A stretch of 44,160 nucleotides of DNA from Prorocentrum cordatum (lineage: Eukaryota > Sar > Dinophyceae > Prorocentrales > Prorocentraceae): contig CAUYUJ010004581.1 in NCBI GenBank assembly GCA_963575745.1, positions 520,142 through 564,301 of the forward strand, read 5' to 3'. A model generated the notes under the pieces. The model did no database searches and was not told the DNA's origin. It saw nothing but the letters and a program-made list of their open reading frames with translations. Position 1 is the stretch's first letter. Every line of letters starts with the position of its first letter. The position numbers and the translations under genes were made by a program. This document shows, in pieces, positions 32,248-41,625 of this stretch.

Positions 32248-33165
32248 TCAGGGCTTCAGGGCCCCCCGGGCTGACCTGATGGCGGCCATGGCCTCGGGAA
32301 TGGCGGCAAGCTCCGCCGCGGCGGCCTCGACCTCGGCAGCGTCGTCGCCGTCGAACAGCTCGCAGATGTCCACGTTGGAGGACTCGAGCTCGGCGCCGAC
32401 GGCCTCGGGCCCCCGTCGAACGACGTCTTGCACGTCGGCCTCGTCCTCGTCGTCCTCCTCTTGCTCTTCGTTGTCGTCGGCGGCGGGCTCGTCGACGACG
32501 TTAGTGCAGCGCCCTCCGCGGCTGGAGGAAGCGTTGCTGCGCCAGCCGCCGCGGGGGCCCGACTGGTTGCTCCGCGGCCTCGGCGGCGGCGGGGCGCGGC
32601 GCTCGGAATTGTGGATGTCAGGGAACATCCGCGCCAACAGTCCACGGATGCGCTGGTAGCCGCAGCGTTCCTTGGGCAGGCTGCCCACGATGCGCTCGCG
32701 GCGCTCGGCTGCGAGACAGGCCTTTCGCAGCGGGAACCATCCCGCCACGTCGTCCAGCGCGTTGAGGTCCACCTCGTTCTCGCGCAGCTGCTGTAGACCG
32801 GTCTCGAAGGGGATGAGCGAGTCCGTCATTCGTTCACCTCGCCGTCGGGGATGCTGGGTAGATTCGACAAACTCCCCGAGGGTCTCGCCCTTCTGCACGG
32901 GTTTCTGCTGACCCAGGTTCGCCTTCAAATGCTGTAAAACATTCTCGATGCCGACCTGACTCCTGTTGCGCTTCTCCTCGTCGGCGTCCTCGATGTCTGT
33001 TGCGGCAGCCGGGCGCAGCTGCTCCTCCGTCATATTCAACGCTGCGCTTCTCGCTGTCCCGCTGAGCCTGAACACGAGCTTCGACGCGAGACTCTGCGTA
33101 ACTGAAAAGGTTCTCGCTGAACCCCCATAGCTTCACCTTCTGCTTGTAGTCTCTCCACTTCGGGG
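32248..33165 (-). pseudogene. Copia Gag capsid-like protein
   Basis: This would form the virus-like particle. Coding probably begins around WRDYKQKVKLWGFSENLFSY (33165-33100) in one frame. It then shifts to the frame with MTEEQLRPAAATDIED (ATG at 33033), followed by LQHLKANLGQQKPVQKGETL, GEFVESTQHPRRRGERM, LNALDDVAGWFPLRKACLAA and ERRERIVGSLP. The W..YK start and the RKACLAAERRERI helix fit copia Gag. The C-terminal part is acidic (EEQEEDDEDEADVQD) with Pro/Arg-rich sequence before it and a stop at 32248. An in-frame GTG at 33075 is not a credible start. At least one frameshift lies between 33100 and 33033. Confidence 0.7.
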
Positions 33166-33723
33166 GGTCCCCGTTCTATGTGGATATAACTGACTGTCCG
33201 AATAAATATAGGAAAAAGTTGAGACAATAATGGAGAACAGATAGGCACTATAACTGACTGTCCGAATGCGTAAACCATGTCCGTCGTCTTTGCGAAAGGT
33301 AGACGTAGACATCGGAATACAGGAAATCAAACTCTGTGGTTTCGCTGAAGTCATGGGTGTAAAAGAAATCGAACTCGGCGGCGTCGCTGAAATCGAACCC
33401 GGCGGCGTCGCTGAAGTTCTGGGGGTGGGGGAAATCGAACTTGGCGGCGTCGCTACCCTTCTGGGTGTAGGCGAAAGCGTAGGTGCTGGCGTCGCTGGCG
33501 CTGGCGTAGGAGTTGGCGCCGACGGCGTAGTAGGCGTGAGTGCTGGCGTCGCTGACGCTGGCGTAGGAATTGGGTTGGGTAGGCGTAGTAGGCGTTGGTG
33601 CTGGCGTAGGCGCTGAGCAACGGCGCGAAGAAGCCGCTGGGCTTCGATTCCGATATGCATAGACGTGTCGCAGACGCCGTCGTTGCAATCTGTACGGCCC
33701 CGCCGGCCCGGATAGCGAGCCTC
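33166..33723 (-). other. 5' leader of the LTR element with GCGTAGGC repeats
   Basis: On the plus strand, 33340-33450 repeats GAAATCGAACTCGGCGGCGT-like words three times, and 33470-33615 repeats GGCGTAGG/GCTGGCGTC words. The minus frame across them gives TPTPAPATP-type low complexity. A 19-base direct repeat (33185-33203 and 33249-33267) lies at the gag end. This is probably untranslated leader. Confidence 0.5.
33185..33267. repeat. 19-base direct repeat pair
   Basis: TATAACTGACTGTCCGAAT occurs at 33185-33203 and 33249-33267, 64 bases apart and identical. Confidence 0.9.
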
Positions 33724-33737
33724 GCTCCAAGCTACCA
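33724..33737 (-). promoter_or_regulatory. Putative tRNA primer-binding site
   Basis: The sense strand reads TGGTAGCTTGGAGC, 6 bases after the CACA end of the 5' LTR. TGGT complements a tRNA 3' ACCA. The next bases imply an acceptor strand ending CCAAGCT with A73 and an A1-U72 pair, as in eukaryotic initiator tRNA-Met, the usual copia primer. Confidence 0.55.
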
Positions 33738-33743
33738 CTGCGA

Positions 33744-33923
33744 TGTGGAAAATTATCGCTGGTAATGTTTTTCTCTCGATCTGCGCGGCAGAGGTCGTAG
33801 CTCAATCAGCCAAGGGCCCTTGACAATGATTAGAGCCAGATGCGCGGCGGCAGAGAGACCCTGGACAGCTGAGCACCAGCGGCAGAGAGCGAGTGGCGAG
33901 TGAGAAAAGCTTCTGGAATCACA
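33744..33923 (-). repeat. 5' LTR
   Basis: 180 bp, sense TGTGATTCC...TTTTCCACA, in direct orientation with 24503-24683. It is followed outward by GGGGA, the right-hand half of the imperfect target duplication. Confidence 0.9.
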
Positions 33924-35840
33924 GGGGAAGGTCAGTTGGGAAGGGGGTGGTGGTGACCGTTTTCTTATTCGGCGTTTCGACATTGGGCGGAAAGGGGGGG
34001 GTCTGGCTCCGGACCTCTGCTTAGTGTGACTGTTTTCGACAGGGCGTCCTGTGGGGGAGGGCCTCCGCCTGCTCGAAACAGGCGCCGAAACCGGCCAACA
34101 TCCACTCCATAGGGGGGGGCAGGGGGGGGTGCGAGGGCCCGCGCCGATCGGCTAAACACTGGATAAACAAAAACGACCCCATGCGTGACGAGAACGGGGA
34201 TGCGGCTTCGATGGAAGTGCTTCGTCTTGAACGCGAACAGAGCGCAATCCAGACTCCCGACATCGTGACTTTTTCGCAATGTCGACCCCAAGAGGTCTGG
34301 ACCCCTGCCCTGGGACCGGTCTTTCATCCTCAGTCGTTCTTTGACGGTCCCGAGGCCCGGTGAGAGGCCCCAGAGGCCGAAAATAAAGGAAAACCTCCCG
34401 TCGCGAATGTTTCTCCACGCGTGGGGGTCTGGGAAGGTCGGCAGACTGCGCGAGGAATGCATGGGTGTGTGCGACAGCCGTGCAGCGGTGCTGGGGTTCC
34501 TGCGGGTGGGCGGGCGCAGGCGGTCGCGCAGCGGTTGGGAGGTCGAATCCGAAGCTCCGTAAATCTGCCCCTGTGTAGTGAACGGTGTTGCCGTCATTCG
34601 TTTGATGGGAAAGGGCGAGGAGGTGGAGGACGACGACGAAGACGAGGGGAATGGGGAATGGGAATGGGTCATGGGCGGGAAGTCCGCCTGCCGCCGCGGC
34701 GGCACATACGGCCTATGCGCCCTCGAGCGGCCAAAGGCCTTCGGCCCTAGACTTCTGCCTCGCTCGCCTGCTCTCCCGAGACAACGACGAGGACAAGGAG
34801 GAGCACAGGGACGAGGAGGAGGAAGGCGAGGACGTGGACGTGGACGAGGCGGACTCTGAGGGCGAATGGGCCAGTGAGGGGCAGGGGCAGGTGGGCGGGT
34901 GCGGATGAAAGACGAGGAGGGTGAGTGATAGCGGCTGCTGCGTTAAACATACAACTGGATAGTATCGCCTACAATCAAGCCGGCTCTGGGTCTGTCGAGG
35001 AAAGCTCCTTCCCTTGCAAGCGCAAGTGCGACAACAAGCGCTCTGGCACTGCAGACGCCCCACTCCCGCGCTCGGTGGGAAGAGGACAGAGGGGACGAAA
35101 ACGAGGCTGAAGACGATGAAACGCAGATGGTAGGAAGTTGACGATGAGGAGCAGGACAATCGAGGCGGACCAATGGGGGGGATAGCAAAGGGGGGGTTTA
35201 ATGAACCACCCGCAACCCACAATGTTAGTTAAAATCGGCGCCTGCGGCGGGTCTCTTCAGAGCCTCGCATATTGCCGACGAACCTGCCGCCCCCTCACTT
35301 GTATCCGCATCTGCGGGGGGCCACCTAATGTGTGCGCCTTGCGCTCACAAACGGTGGCAAGACCTTTACACAACCGAGTACAAACGCAACATCGATAATG
35401 CACATGGTCGTTTCAACTGTCTCTGGAAAGGGCGATCACCCGACCACGGGTAAACCGCTGGGGGGGTGGGCCCTGCATGGTTTCGAGGCCCCTTCTACTT
35501 GGTGTGGGTGGGATACATGGGCCCTGCAAGGTCCCCTCGTCCCGTCCACACAGTCCAGGAAAGAGGAAAAGGACGACACAACGAATAACAAATGAAGAAA
35601 GGAAAAAACGAGACAAGGGGCGGAGGCGAAGACGGCGGAAGGAAGGACAAAAGCAGCGAACGCACAATGACGCAAGGAAACCAGGAACGCATGCGGAGGA
35701 GCAGTTCCCCCTTCATTATACCCCCTCTCCCCTCTTCCCCTCCCCGCCCTGAATTGCCCCCCGCCACATCCTCCTCCTCGATGGTGAAATGGCCGTCCCG
35801 ATAAAACATGCCTGCTGGAACAAAGAGTTGTTGAGAGTGG
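33924..35840. other. Unrecognised flank
   Basis: 1.9 kb of mixed sequence. 34610-34900 is rich in GA(C/G)GA words, giving a short acidic plus frame. Short G runs occur at 33990, 34110 and 35170. No gene family, tRNA or other RNA is recognised. Confidence 0.3.
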
Positions 35841-35842
35841 GG

Positions 35843-35945
35843 GCCGTCCTCCTCCTCCTCCTCCTCCTCCTCCTCCTCCTCCTCCTCCTCCTCCTCCTCC
35901 TCCCCCTCCCCCTCCCCCTCCTCCTCCTCCTCCTCCTCCAACTCC
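35843..35945. repeat. (CTC)n microsatellite
   Basis: CTC/CCT triplets with a short (CCCCTC)n interruption. Confidence 0.94.
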
Positions 35946-36495
35946 TCCTCCTCCTCTCTCTTTCTCGGGCTTAGGGCAGAGATTCGACGCCCGCAGGACA
36001 GGTTGAGAGCAATATAGAAAAAGGGACGGAGTGACAACGATGCGGCGACGGCAGAGCAGCGGCAGCAACATGTCAGTGAAACGCATGCATTTCCCTGGCG
36101 AACCTCAACCCCCAGCTATTTAATGTCCAGCGTGGACGTGAACTGGGCGTTGCCAATCAAATCCTTTCCAGGCCCAGTCTGGCACTGTCAAAGAAGTGTG
36201 ACGTCGCTGTCGGGGAGGGTCGTACCCCAGGCAATCCTTCCATGGGTGAGAATCCTAGACGGCCCTTCAAATAAAGTTACCACCGCCAGAGGTGCGCGAA
36301 CCTGAGAAGGGGGCGGCACGGATCCAAGGGAGTAAGGGCAGCGAGCAGCAGAGCGTGCACCCCACGCCCCCCCCGCTGCAGCCTGGTCGGCTATCTCCTT
36401 GGGTCTCGTATCCGGTGGAGCAGACAGACTATGCCAATAATCGGGTCGTCCTGATATGGACCCAATGGTGTGTGATATCTTCTTCACGATAATGT
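35946..36495. other. Unrecognised spacer
   Basis: Mixed sequence between the microsatellite and the A-rich tract. No gene is recognised. Confidence 0.3.
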
Positions 36496-36690
36496 CGAAG
36501 AGAAACGTGAAAAAAAAAAAAAAAAAAAAGAAAAAAAAAGAAAAACACAAAAACAAAAAAAAAAAAAAAACAAAAAAAAGAAAAAAAAACCACAAAACAT
36601 CCAATCAAAAACACAAGCAAAGCACTCACGACAAAAAACACCACCGACTCAAAAACAAGTTGCGTGTTGTCCCCCCCCCCCCCCCTGGTG
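36496..36690. repeat. A-rich and C-run low-complexity insert
   Basis: On the plus strand an A-rich stretch with isolated G and C (36508-36660) ends in a run of 15 C (36671-36685). On the minus (element sense) strand this reads G run then T-rich, directly downstream of the LINE methyltransferase-like domain. It is the same composition type as the inserts at 618-864 and 27011-27420. Confidence 0.75.
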
Positions 36691-36699
36691 AGCAGCCGC

Positions 36700-38250
36700 G
36701 GAAATCGTGTCCAGGATCCCTGAACAATGGAGGCCCCCAGGACCCTGCAGAGCTCAGAGGGGTAGGTGTGGGCAGCCGAGGAACTCCACTTGCCCATTTC
36801 ATCCCAGCCCTCAAGCACCATGTGCACAGCGCGGCGGGTGCACATGACCCCCCCACCCCGCCTGGTAGCCAGGGCATCCACGAGAGAGGGCGCGTGGGTG
36901 ATCAGGACGTTGGTGGGCTTCCATGTGGGGGCTCCAAAGGCACGCTGATGGATGGTGACCCGGTGGGGGGCCCCCAAGGTGCACAGCCTCTCCACTTGGT
37001 CCAAGAACCAGGGGCTGGGGGCCTCGGGGGGGGCCCAGGGTTCAGCGGGATGCTCCATAATGAAGGAAACCTCCAGACGCCAACAGAGGGCCGCCACCTC
37101 GAGGGTGGTCCGCAACAGCCGATTGCCAAGCGAGCGTCGGACATGCTCTCGCTCCCCGATGTTGCAGAGCCCCCAAAGAGCCTCAAGGGATCTCAAGGGT
37201 CTGGGGGGCTTAGTCCTGGCTCCGTCGGGCCTGGGCCCAAGGTCGCGGTGGCACGCCGCTGACCGCGTTTCGCAGGGCGGGCCTGCAATCGCGGCAGCGA
37301 TGAAGCCAGCTCGAATGAGCCGGCTCCACAAGGCCACCGCGTCTGGGCGCGTGAAATCCCCGTGCTCTGGATCGTTGATAACAGCGATGCTAAGAACAAT
37401 GGGCCGAGCGGGGTGTGCGACCGGCACCTTTTCCACCCAATCTTGGATGTCTCCCCCCCCCCCCCGCCGAGTCTCCGAGAACAAATGCAGCGCGCGCATC
37501 TGGCGTCGGGGGGCGGGGGGGCGCCTGGGACTGGGGTTCGTGGGGGCAGGCGGCGGGGGCGCAATCGCCGCGGGCTGGGGGGCGGGAATAAGACCCCCCG
37601 AGCCAGGAACAACGATGGGGGGTCCTGGTGCTCGGACTGGTGGTTCACGAGCCCGGTGGTCCTGGAATCCGCTGCGCCTGATGTCGGCAGGCTGCTGGCG
37701 TATGAGCTCAATGTTGGCCACAAGGTCCTCGGGGCTCGCCCTGCGCCCAGAGGCCCACCAGTCCCGCTGGCACCTCTTGGCCTGGAGCAGGCGCTTATGG
37801 AGCCTGCCCCGTTGGTGGAAACACTTGCAACAGACCTGGCATGTGATGCCAGTGACAAAGCACTTAGGAGCGCTGGTGGGGGGGATGGTGCGTCTGAAAG
37901 CGAACATCGAAGCCCGCGCGGGTGGCGAACCTCTGGGCGCACTCAGGACGCGAGAAGACTCGTGCAAGGGCAGGGGGTGGCAAGGCCAAAAAGGTCCCCG
38001 AGGCCAGTTTGTCGAACCTCCGCTCCCAGGCAGCCAAGTGATAGGTGCCCAGGGAACGGGCGAGCGCCCTCTTGGCAGCGCTTTTGATGAGGCCCTGGGA
38101 CTGCTGAGGATGATTTCGAGCCAGATCGATCCACGAGGGCGGGGCGACGTCGTCGGGCCGCTGCCTGTCACCAAGAAAACTCGCAAGCCAATTCAGATCG
38201 CTGTCCAGATGAGACACCCAGTGGAGAATGCTGCAAGGTGCTGCAAGCAC
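36700..38250 (-). pseudogene. LINE polyprotein tail: zinc finger plus methyltransferase-like domain
   Basis: In one minus frame an N-terminal part (38250-37900; LNWLASFLGDRQRPDDVAPP, YHLAAWERRFDKLA) looks like the end of a LINE RT ORF. After a frameshift near 37870 it continues ITCQVCCKCFHQRGRLHKRL...RC, a C2HC-type zinc finger. A Pro-rich linker follows, then a methyltransferase-like domain: MRALHLFSETRRGGGGDIQ in the position of motif I (usually LFSG), FIAAAIAGPPCETRSAACHR carrying a PPC motif IV, PRPLRSLEALWGL, LLRTTLEVAALCWRLEVSFI, MEHPAEPW, and FGAPTWKPTNVL. This order is that of a dinoflagellate LINE family that I know with this tail. Motif I has Glu for Gly, so activity is doubtful. 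The RT itself is absent (5' truncated). Confidence 0.75.
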
Positions 38251-38350
38251 ACTCGGACGAGGGGAGGGGCATGGAGCAATATTCTGTCAAAGAAACGCGG
38301 CCAAACTATAGTCACAATCTGGTCGGATGAGAGTCGTCCCGCCAATAATA

Positions 38351-38499
38351 AGCTACTTCCACTCCCCAGATGCCAGGACGACGTATTTACTATGGGGACG
38401 AGCACGGGAGGGCGAGGCCACGGCATGCCGGAGGCTGCACAACTGACAGCTGATCCCGGTGATAGCCGTACACCCTCGAAGACACTGATGAGAGCCACC
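38351..38499. repeat. 149-bp direct repeat, copy 1
   Basis: It starts AGCTACTTCCACTCCCCAGA and ends AGAGCCACC. It differs from copy 2 (38629-38777) at six sites, all transitions. It lies beyond the 3' coding end of the tyrosine-recombinase element and upstream of the LINE tail. Confidence 0.93.
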
Positions 38500-38628
38500 T
38501 GATATCCGTGCAAACGAGAGAGAGAGCAAGGGAGGAGCGGGAGGGGAGGCTAGAGCGAGATGGCAACGGATGACCATCAAGTGCGGCAACTTCGCCGTGG
38601 TACGCAGCATACACTTGTTAAAAGGATC

Positions 38629-38777
38629 AGCTACTTCCACTCCCCAGATGCCAGGACGATGTATTTACTATGGGGACGAGCGCGGGAGGGCGAGGCCACG
38701 GCATGCCGGAGGCTATACAACTGACAGCTGATCCCGGCGATAGCCGCACACCCTCGAAGACACTGATGAGAGCCACC
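38629..38777. repeat. 149-bp direct repeat, copy 2
   Basis: Same orientation as copy 1, with 129 bases between the two. It could be the B1 member of a B1-A2-B2 terminus of a tyrosine-recombinase retroelement. Confidence 0.93.
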
Positions 38778-38798
38778 CGAATCCCGCAGAGCAGTCCT

Positions 38799-38814
38799 GG
38801 CCACACCAGTGGCC
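38799..38814. repeat. Short perfect hairpin
   Basis: GGCCAC-ACCA-GTGGCC, a 6-bp stem with a 4-base loop, between the methyltransferase-like stop and the direct repeats. Confidence 0.6.
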
Positions 38815-38860
38815 GAAAACGAACTACGCACGTGAAATAACCTAAACTACCGAAAAGAGA

Positions 38861-39620
38861 CTACATGATTTTGAAGGCAGCATCCATCATCCATTTCTCT
38901 CTGAGAGCATTGGCAGAGTGTGTCATGGCAAGGGCGGCCGCGCGGGCGAACTGAGGCGAGTACGCCGCGGCCAGCTCGGTGCGGCGGGCAGGCGCACCTT
39001 TGTCTCGACCTTGGAGGATAAGGTGAGGCAGGCCAGTCGACGAGCAAATGCCTCCCTTGCCAGAGCACGACTTACATAAGCTGGGGAAGACGCCTGCATT
39101 CCAGCAGGCCACTGTCGCTGGCTTCTTAAAGGGTGTGCCAAAGCGGCACATGTCCATCTTGTGAACGGTGCACGATGAATCCGAAAGAAGCTTGACCATC
39201 TCGGGGGCGTGCCAGCGACCCTCGAGGGTTCTCCAAAAAGACAGGGCAGCCAATCTGGATGCAGAGCCGGATGAGCCGGCAGGAAAAGTAGAACGAGCGA
39301 TTGCCTACGCGGAGGCGGTCCAGCCGAGCTCCTGACAAACCTGGTTTTCCCATGGGGAAACGACTGGAGCGCAAAGGGTCTCTGAGAGCCTGCGACCAGG
39401 ACGTACAGGGAGTGCCCAGCCACAGACATACAATGGCCTTGCTCAGAAGCCACACGCGCACAACCGACTCGAACGTGGTGTGGCGGTGATCCTCACAGGC
39501 CCCGTGGGCGAGGTCCAGGTCCAGGCACCCGTGGCCAAGGTCGCGGATGCGCTTGGAAATGCGACCCTGCCCCGCGAACAATTCCAGAAACAGACAGCAC
39601 CTCCACTTGCTGGTGCCAGC
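38861..39620 (-). pseudogene. Methyltransferase-like domain at the 3' end of the recombinase element
   Basis: The minus strand reads CLFLELFAGQGRISKRIRDL, a motif I (ELFAG-G) loop for S-adenosylmethionine, then CLDLDLAHG. It continues WLLSKAIVCLWLGTPCTSWS with Thr-Pro-Cys in the motif IV position, then FPMGKPGLSGARLDRLRVGN and GCPVFLENPRGSLA (motif VI-like ENP). After a frameshift near 39200 it continues MDMCRFGTPFKKPATVACWN, a pair of Cys and SSTGLPHLILQG, and ends at a stop at 38861. LFAG, PC and ENP in this order are those of cytosine-5 methyltransferases. The protein is short (about 240 residues) and lacks a convincing target-recognition domain. Confidence 0.7.
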
Positions 39621-39676
39621 GCGGCCTCGGCGGTACCGCCGCTGCAGGTGAAGCCGCGCGGCCTGAGGCGACGCCG

Positions 39677-40915
39677 TCAGCGCCGGCGGCGCCGCGTGGC
39701 GGCGGGGGCCCCGGGCCCTCCCCGCAGGCGGGGGCCGACGCTCGCAGGCAGGTCGGCCCACGCCAGCGGCAGCAAGGGGCCGCCCCGCAGCACGTCCAGG
39801 AAGTCGCGCTCCACGATCTCGCCGAACAGCAGCACGTCGGGGTCCACCTTGGCGGCCTCCCGGAGGAGGCGGGTCTCCTTGCCGTAGCGGCGGGGCGAGG
39901 CCACCGTGGCCCAGCGACCCCGCTGCATGACCTGCTCCGGCGTCCTGGCGCCCGACAGCAGATCCTCGCTGGCCCCCCCGTGACGGAGGGAGTACAGATG
40001 CGGCTGCAAGTGCACCAGGCCCAGGGCGCGGCACGCATCCTCGAAGAGCTGAGCAATCGACGTAGGCAGGAAGTCCCACAAGGGTCCGTCGCCCGCGACA
40101 GTCCTCAGCGCCTCCAGGGCTGGCTCGAGCCACGGCGCCTGGTCCAGCAGCACGCTCTCGTCCCACAGGTTGGTCTTCCCGGGCAGCTGCAAGTCGGAGT
40201 CGTGCAGCAGCAGCCCCCACGGAGTGGGGGCCTGCCCCAGGTGGGCCACTGGCGGCACGAGGTGACGCCCGGCCAGGCGGAAGGCCTCCTGCGGGCGGAG
40301 GTAGGCCGCGAACGACAGCATCACGAAGAGCCCCATGCGCGGCTGACCCCAGGCAGCCAGCGCCCCGGCGATGGCGAAGGCGGCCCGGCGCGGCAGCGGC
40401 AGGCGCATCCTGGCCGGGACGCGCCGGCGCCAGCCCGCCAGACAGCGCGTCGCCCTCGGCAAGGCCTGCGCCGTCCTCTTGTACAGCGCCGGCGCGTAGT
40501 GCGCCAGCGACGCCAGCAGCACAGAGCCCTCGTTCGGGGCGCGGCCCTCGAAGTACATCGAGTTCAGGTACGTGACCAGGGCGACGTCCATCTCGGCCTC
40601 GCTCGTCCAGTCGATGGCCATGACGAGGCAGAACTGCAGGAAGGCCCGGAGGTACACCTGGTACAGGCGCTCCGTGCCCGGCCTGACCGCCGTCCGCTCC
40701 AGCACCGAGAGGCCGCCCGAGGGCCCCCGCTCGGACGCCACCTGGCGAGCCGCCGCAGCTCTGCGGTGGCGATCCGCCTGGCGGCGAGAGGCCGAGGCAC
40801 CCGCCATCGAGCCCGGCTCCTGCAGGTGTCGGCCCGTCAGCCTCAGGGGGCCCCGCACGAGAGCAGCCAGGCTGGGCGGCAGCAGCGCGTCGGTAAGGCC
40901 CTGTGAACCAGCCTA
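39677..40915 (-). pseudogene. Tyrosine recombinase
   Basis: The minus frame is open for 393 codons from 40858. Its start is uncertain, since the frame continues upstream from the RNase H end. The N-terminal part (RPGTERLYQVYLRAFLQFCL, then EMDVALVTYLNSMYFEG) resembles the SAM-like core-binding domain. The catalytic part has FAAYLRPQEAFRLAG (box I Arg), QPHLYSLRHGGASEDLL (box II Arg, with Tyr where a His is usual), QRGRWATV and RRYGKETRLL (nucleophile Tyr). R...LRH...RGRW...RRY is complete and in frame. It would integrate the circular cDNA. No internal stop is seen, so this is the best preserved domain of the element. Confidence 0.85.
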
Positions 40916-41625
40916 AACGCCCACGAGACAGAGCATCGGCAGGGTTGAACTCGCTACACGTCCAGCGTATGTGAATAGTACAATTTGAACACGGCGCCAA
41001 GCAACACAGTTTACGAAGAGAACGACGAAGATGAATGGATGCGGCCCTTCCCTTACAACAACCCAAGGCCAACGGCATGTTGTCGACGAACAGAAGTATG
41101 TGCTTCCCGAAAGCGGCCCTGGACCTCATGATGTGCTTGATGCCCAAGACACACGCGCCCCCCTCCAGAGCCAGAATAGTTGTCGGGCACGACGACCCTT
41201 GAGGCGATAACAGGAGCCCAGCGAGCCCCGTCGAAGAACTCCTTGGGCACCTCCATGAACTCCCTTGGGTGCAACCTGATGAAGGATTCCAGCCCCAAGA
41301 CGTCCAGGCCGTGCAGTCCTGCAGGCAGCGAAGCTGTGGCGTATGCGGAGGATGGTAGAGGCTGAGGGCGGAGGGCTCTCTCGCGGGCCTTCTCGGCACC
41401 GTGCACTCGGTAACGCCACCTCTCGCACTGGCGGCCGTGCTGCGCCGCAGCGTCCGGCCGCGCCGACCGCACGGCGACGCCGACTCCGAACTCGGAGGCG
41501 TCGCTCACTCCGACCACGTCGTGCCACGGGCTGCTCAAGTCCTTCTGAAGGAGCGGGAGCAGCGAGCGGACGAGCCACAGCTCCTGGCGCACGGAGGGCC
41601 ACAGCCGCGAGGTCGTCGGCAGGCC
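40916..41625 (-). pseudogene. RNase H of the recombinase element
   Basis: The minus strand shows DVVGVSDASEFGVGVAVR (first Asp). After a frameshift near 41170 it shows LALEGGACVLGIKHIMRSR (Glu), HILLFVDNMPLALGCCKGRA (Asp) and WTCSEFNPADALSRG (last Asp). All four catalytic acids, D-E-D-D, can therefore be found, in two frames. The NPADALSR ending is typical for RNase H of gypsy/DIRS-type elements. It follows RT directly and precedes the recombinase. Confidence 0.82.

Larger units (their letters stand above)
24503..33923 (-). mobile_element. Ty1/copia-type LTR retrotransposon, 9.4 kb, decayed
   Basis: A full-length element on the minus strand. Two direct repeats of 180-181 bases (33744-33923 and 24503-24683) start TGTGATTCC and end TTCCACA on the sense strand. 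A primer-binding-site-like TGGTAGCTTGG lies 6 bases inside the 5' LTR, and an AGGAGGAG polypurine tract touches the 3' LTR. Flanks GGTGA and GGGGA match in four of five bases. In order the interior reads gag, zinc knuckle, protease-like region, methyltransferase-like domain, integrase, RT, RNase H and an extra ORF. Integrase before RT is the Ty1/copia order, and the RNase H tail carries ADILTK, typical of that group. By eye the LTRs differ at more than a tenth of positions and the frames are broken repeatedly, so this is an old, non-autonomous copy. Confidence 0.9.

Noticed and set aside
34520-34560. T-arm-like GGTCGAATCC
   Set aside because: The flanking bases do not form the stems of a cloverleaf.
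36508-36660. Poly-A tail of a LINE
   Set aside because: The A-rich strand is plus, whereas the LINE is on minus, so on the element sense strand it is T-rich.
36429-36720. Poly-Phe extension at the end of the LINE tail frame
   Set aside because: It is translation of the T-rich insert and not part of the methyltransferase-like domain.
39980-40906. 308-codon plus-strand frame
   Set aside because: It lies antisense to the tyrosine recombinase in GC-rich DNA and is Arg/Gln/Gly-rich with no domain.
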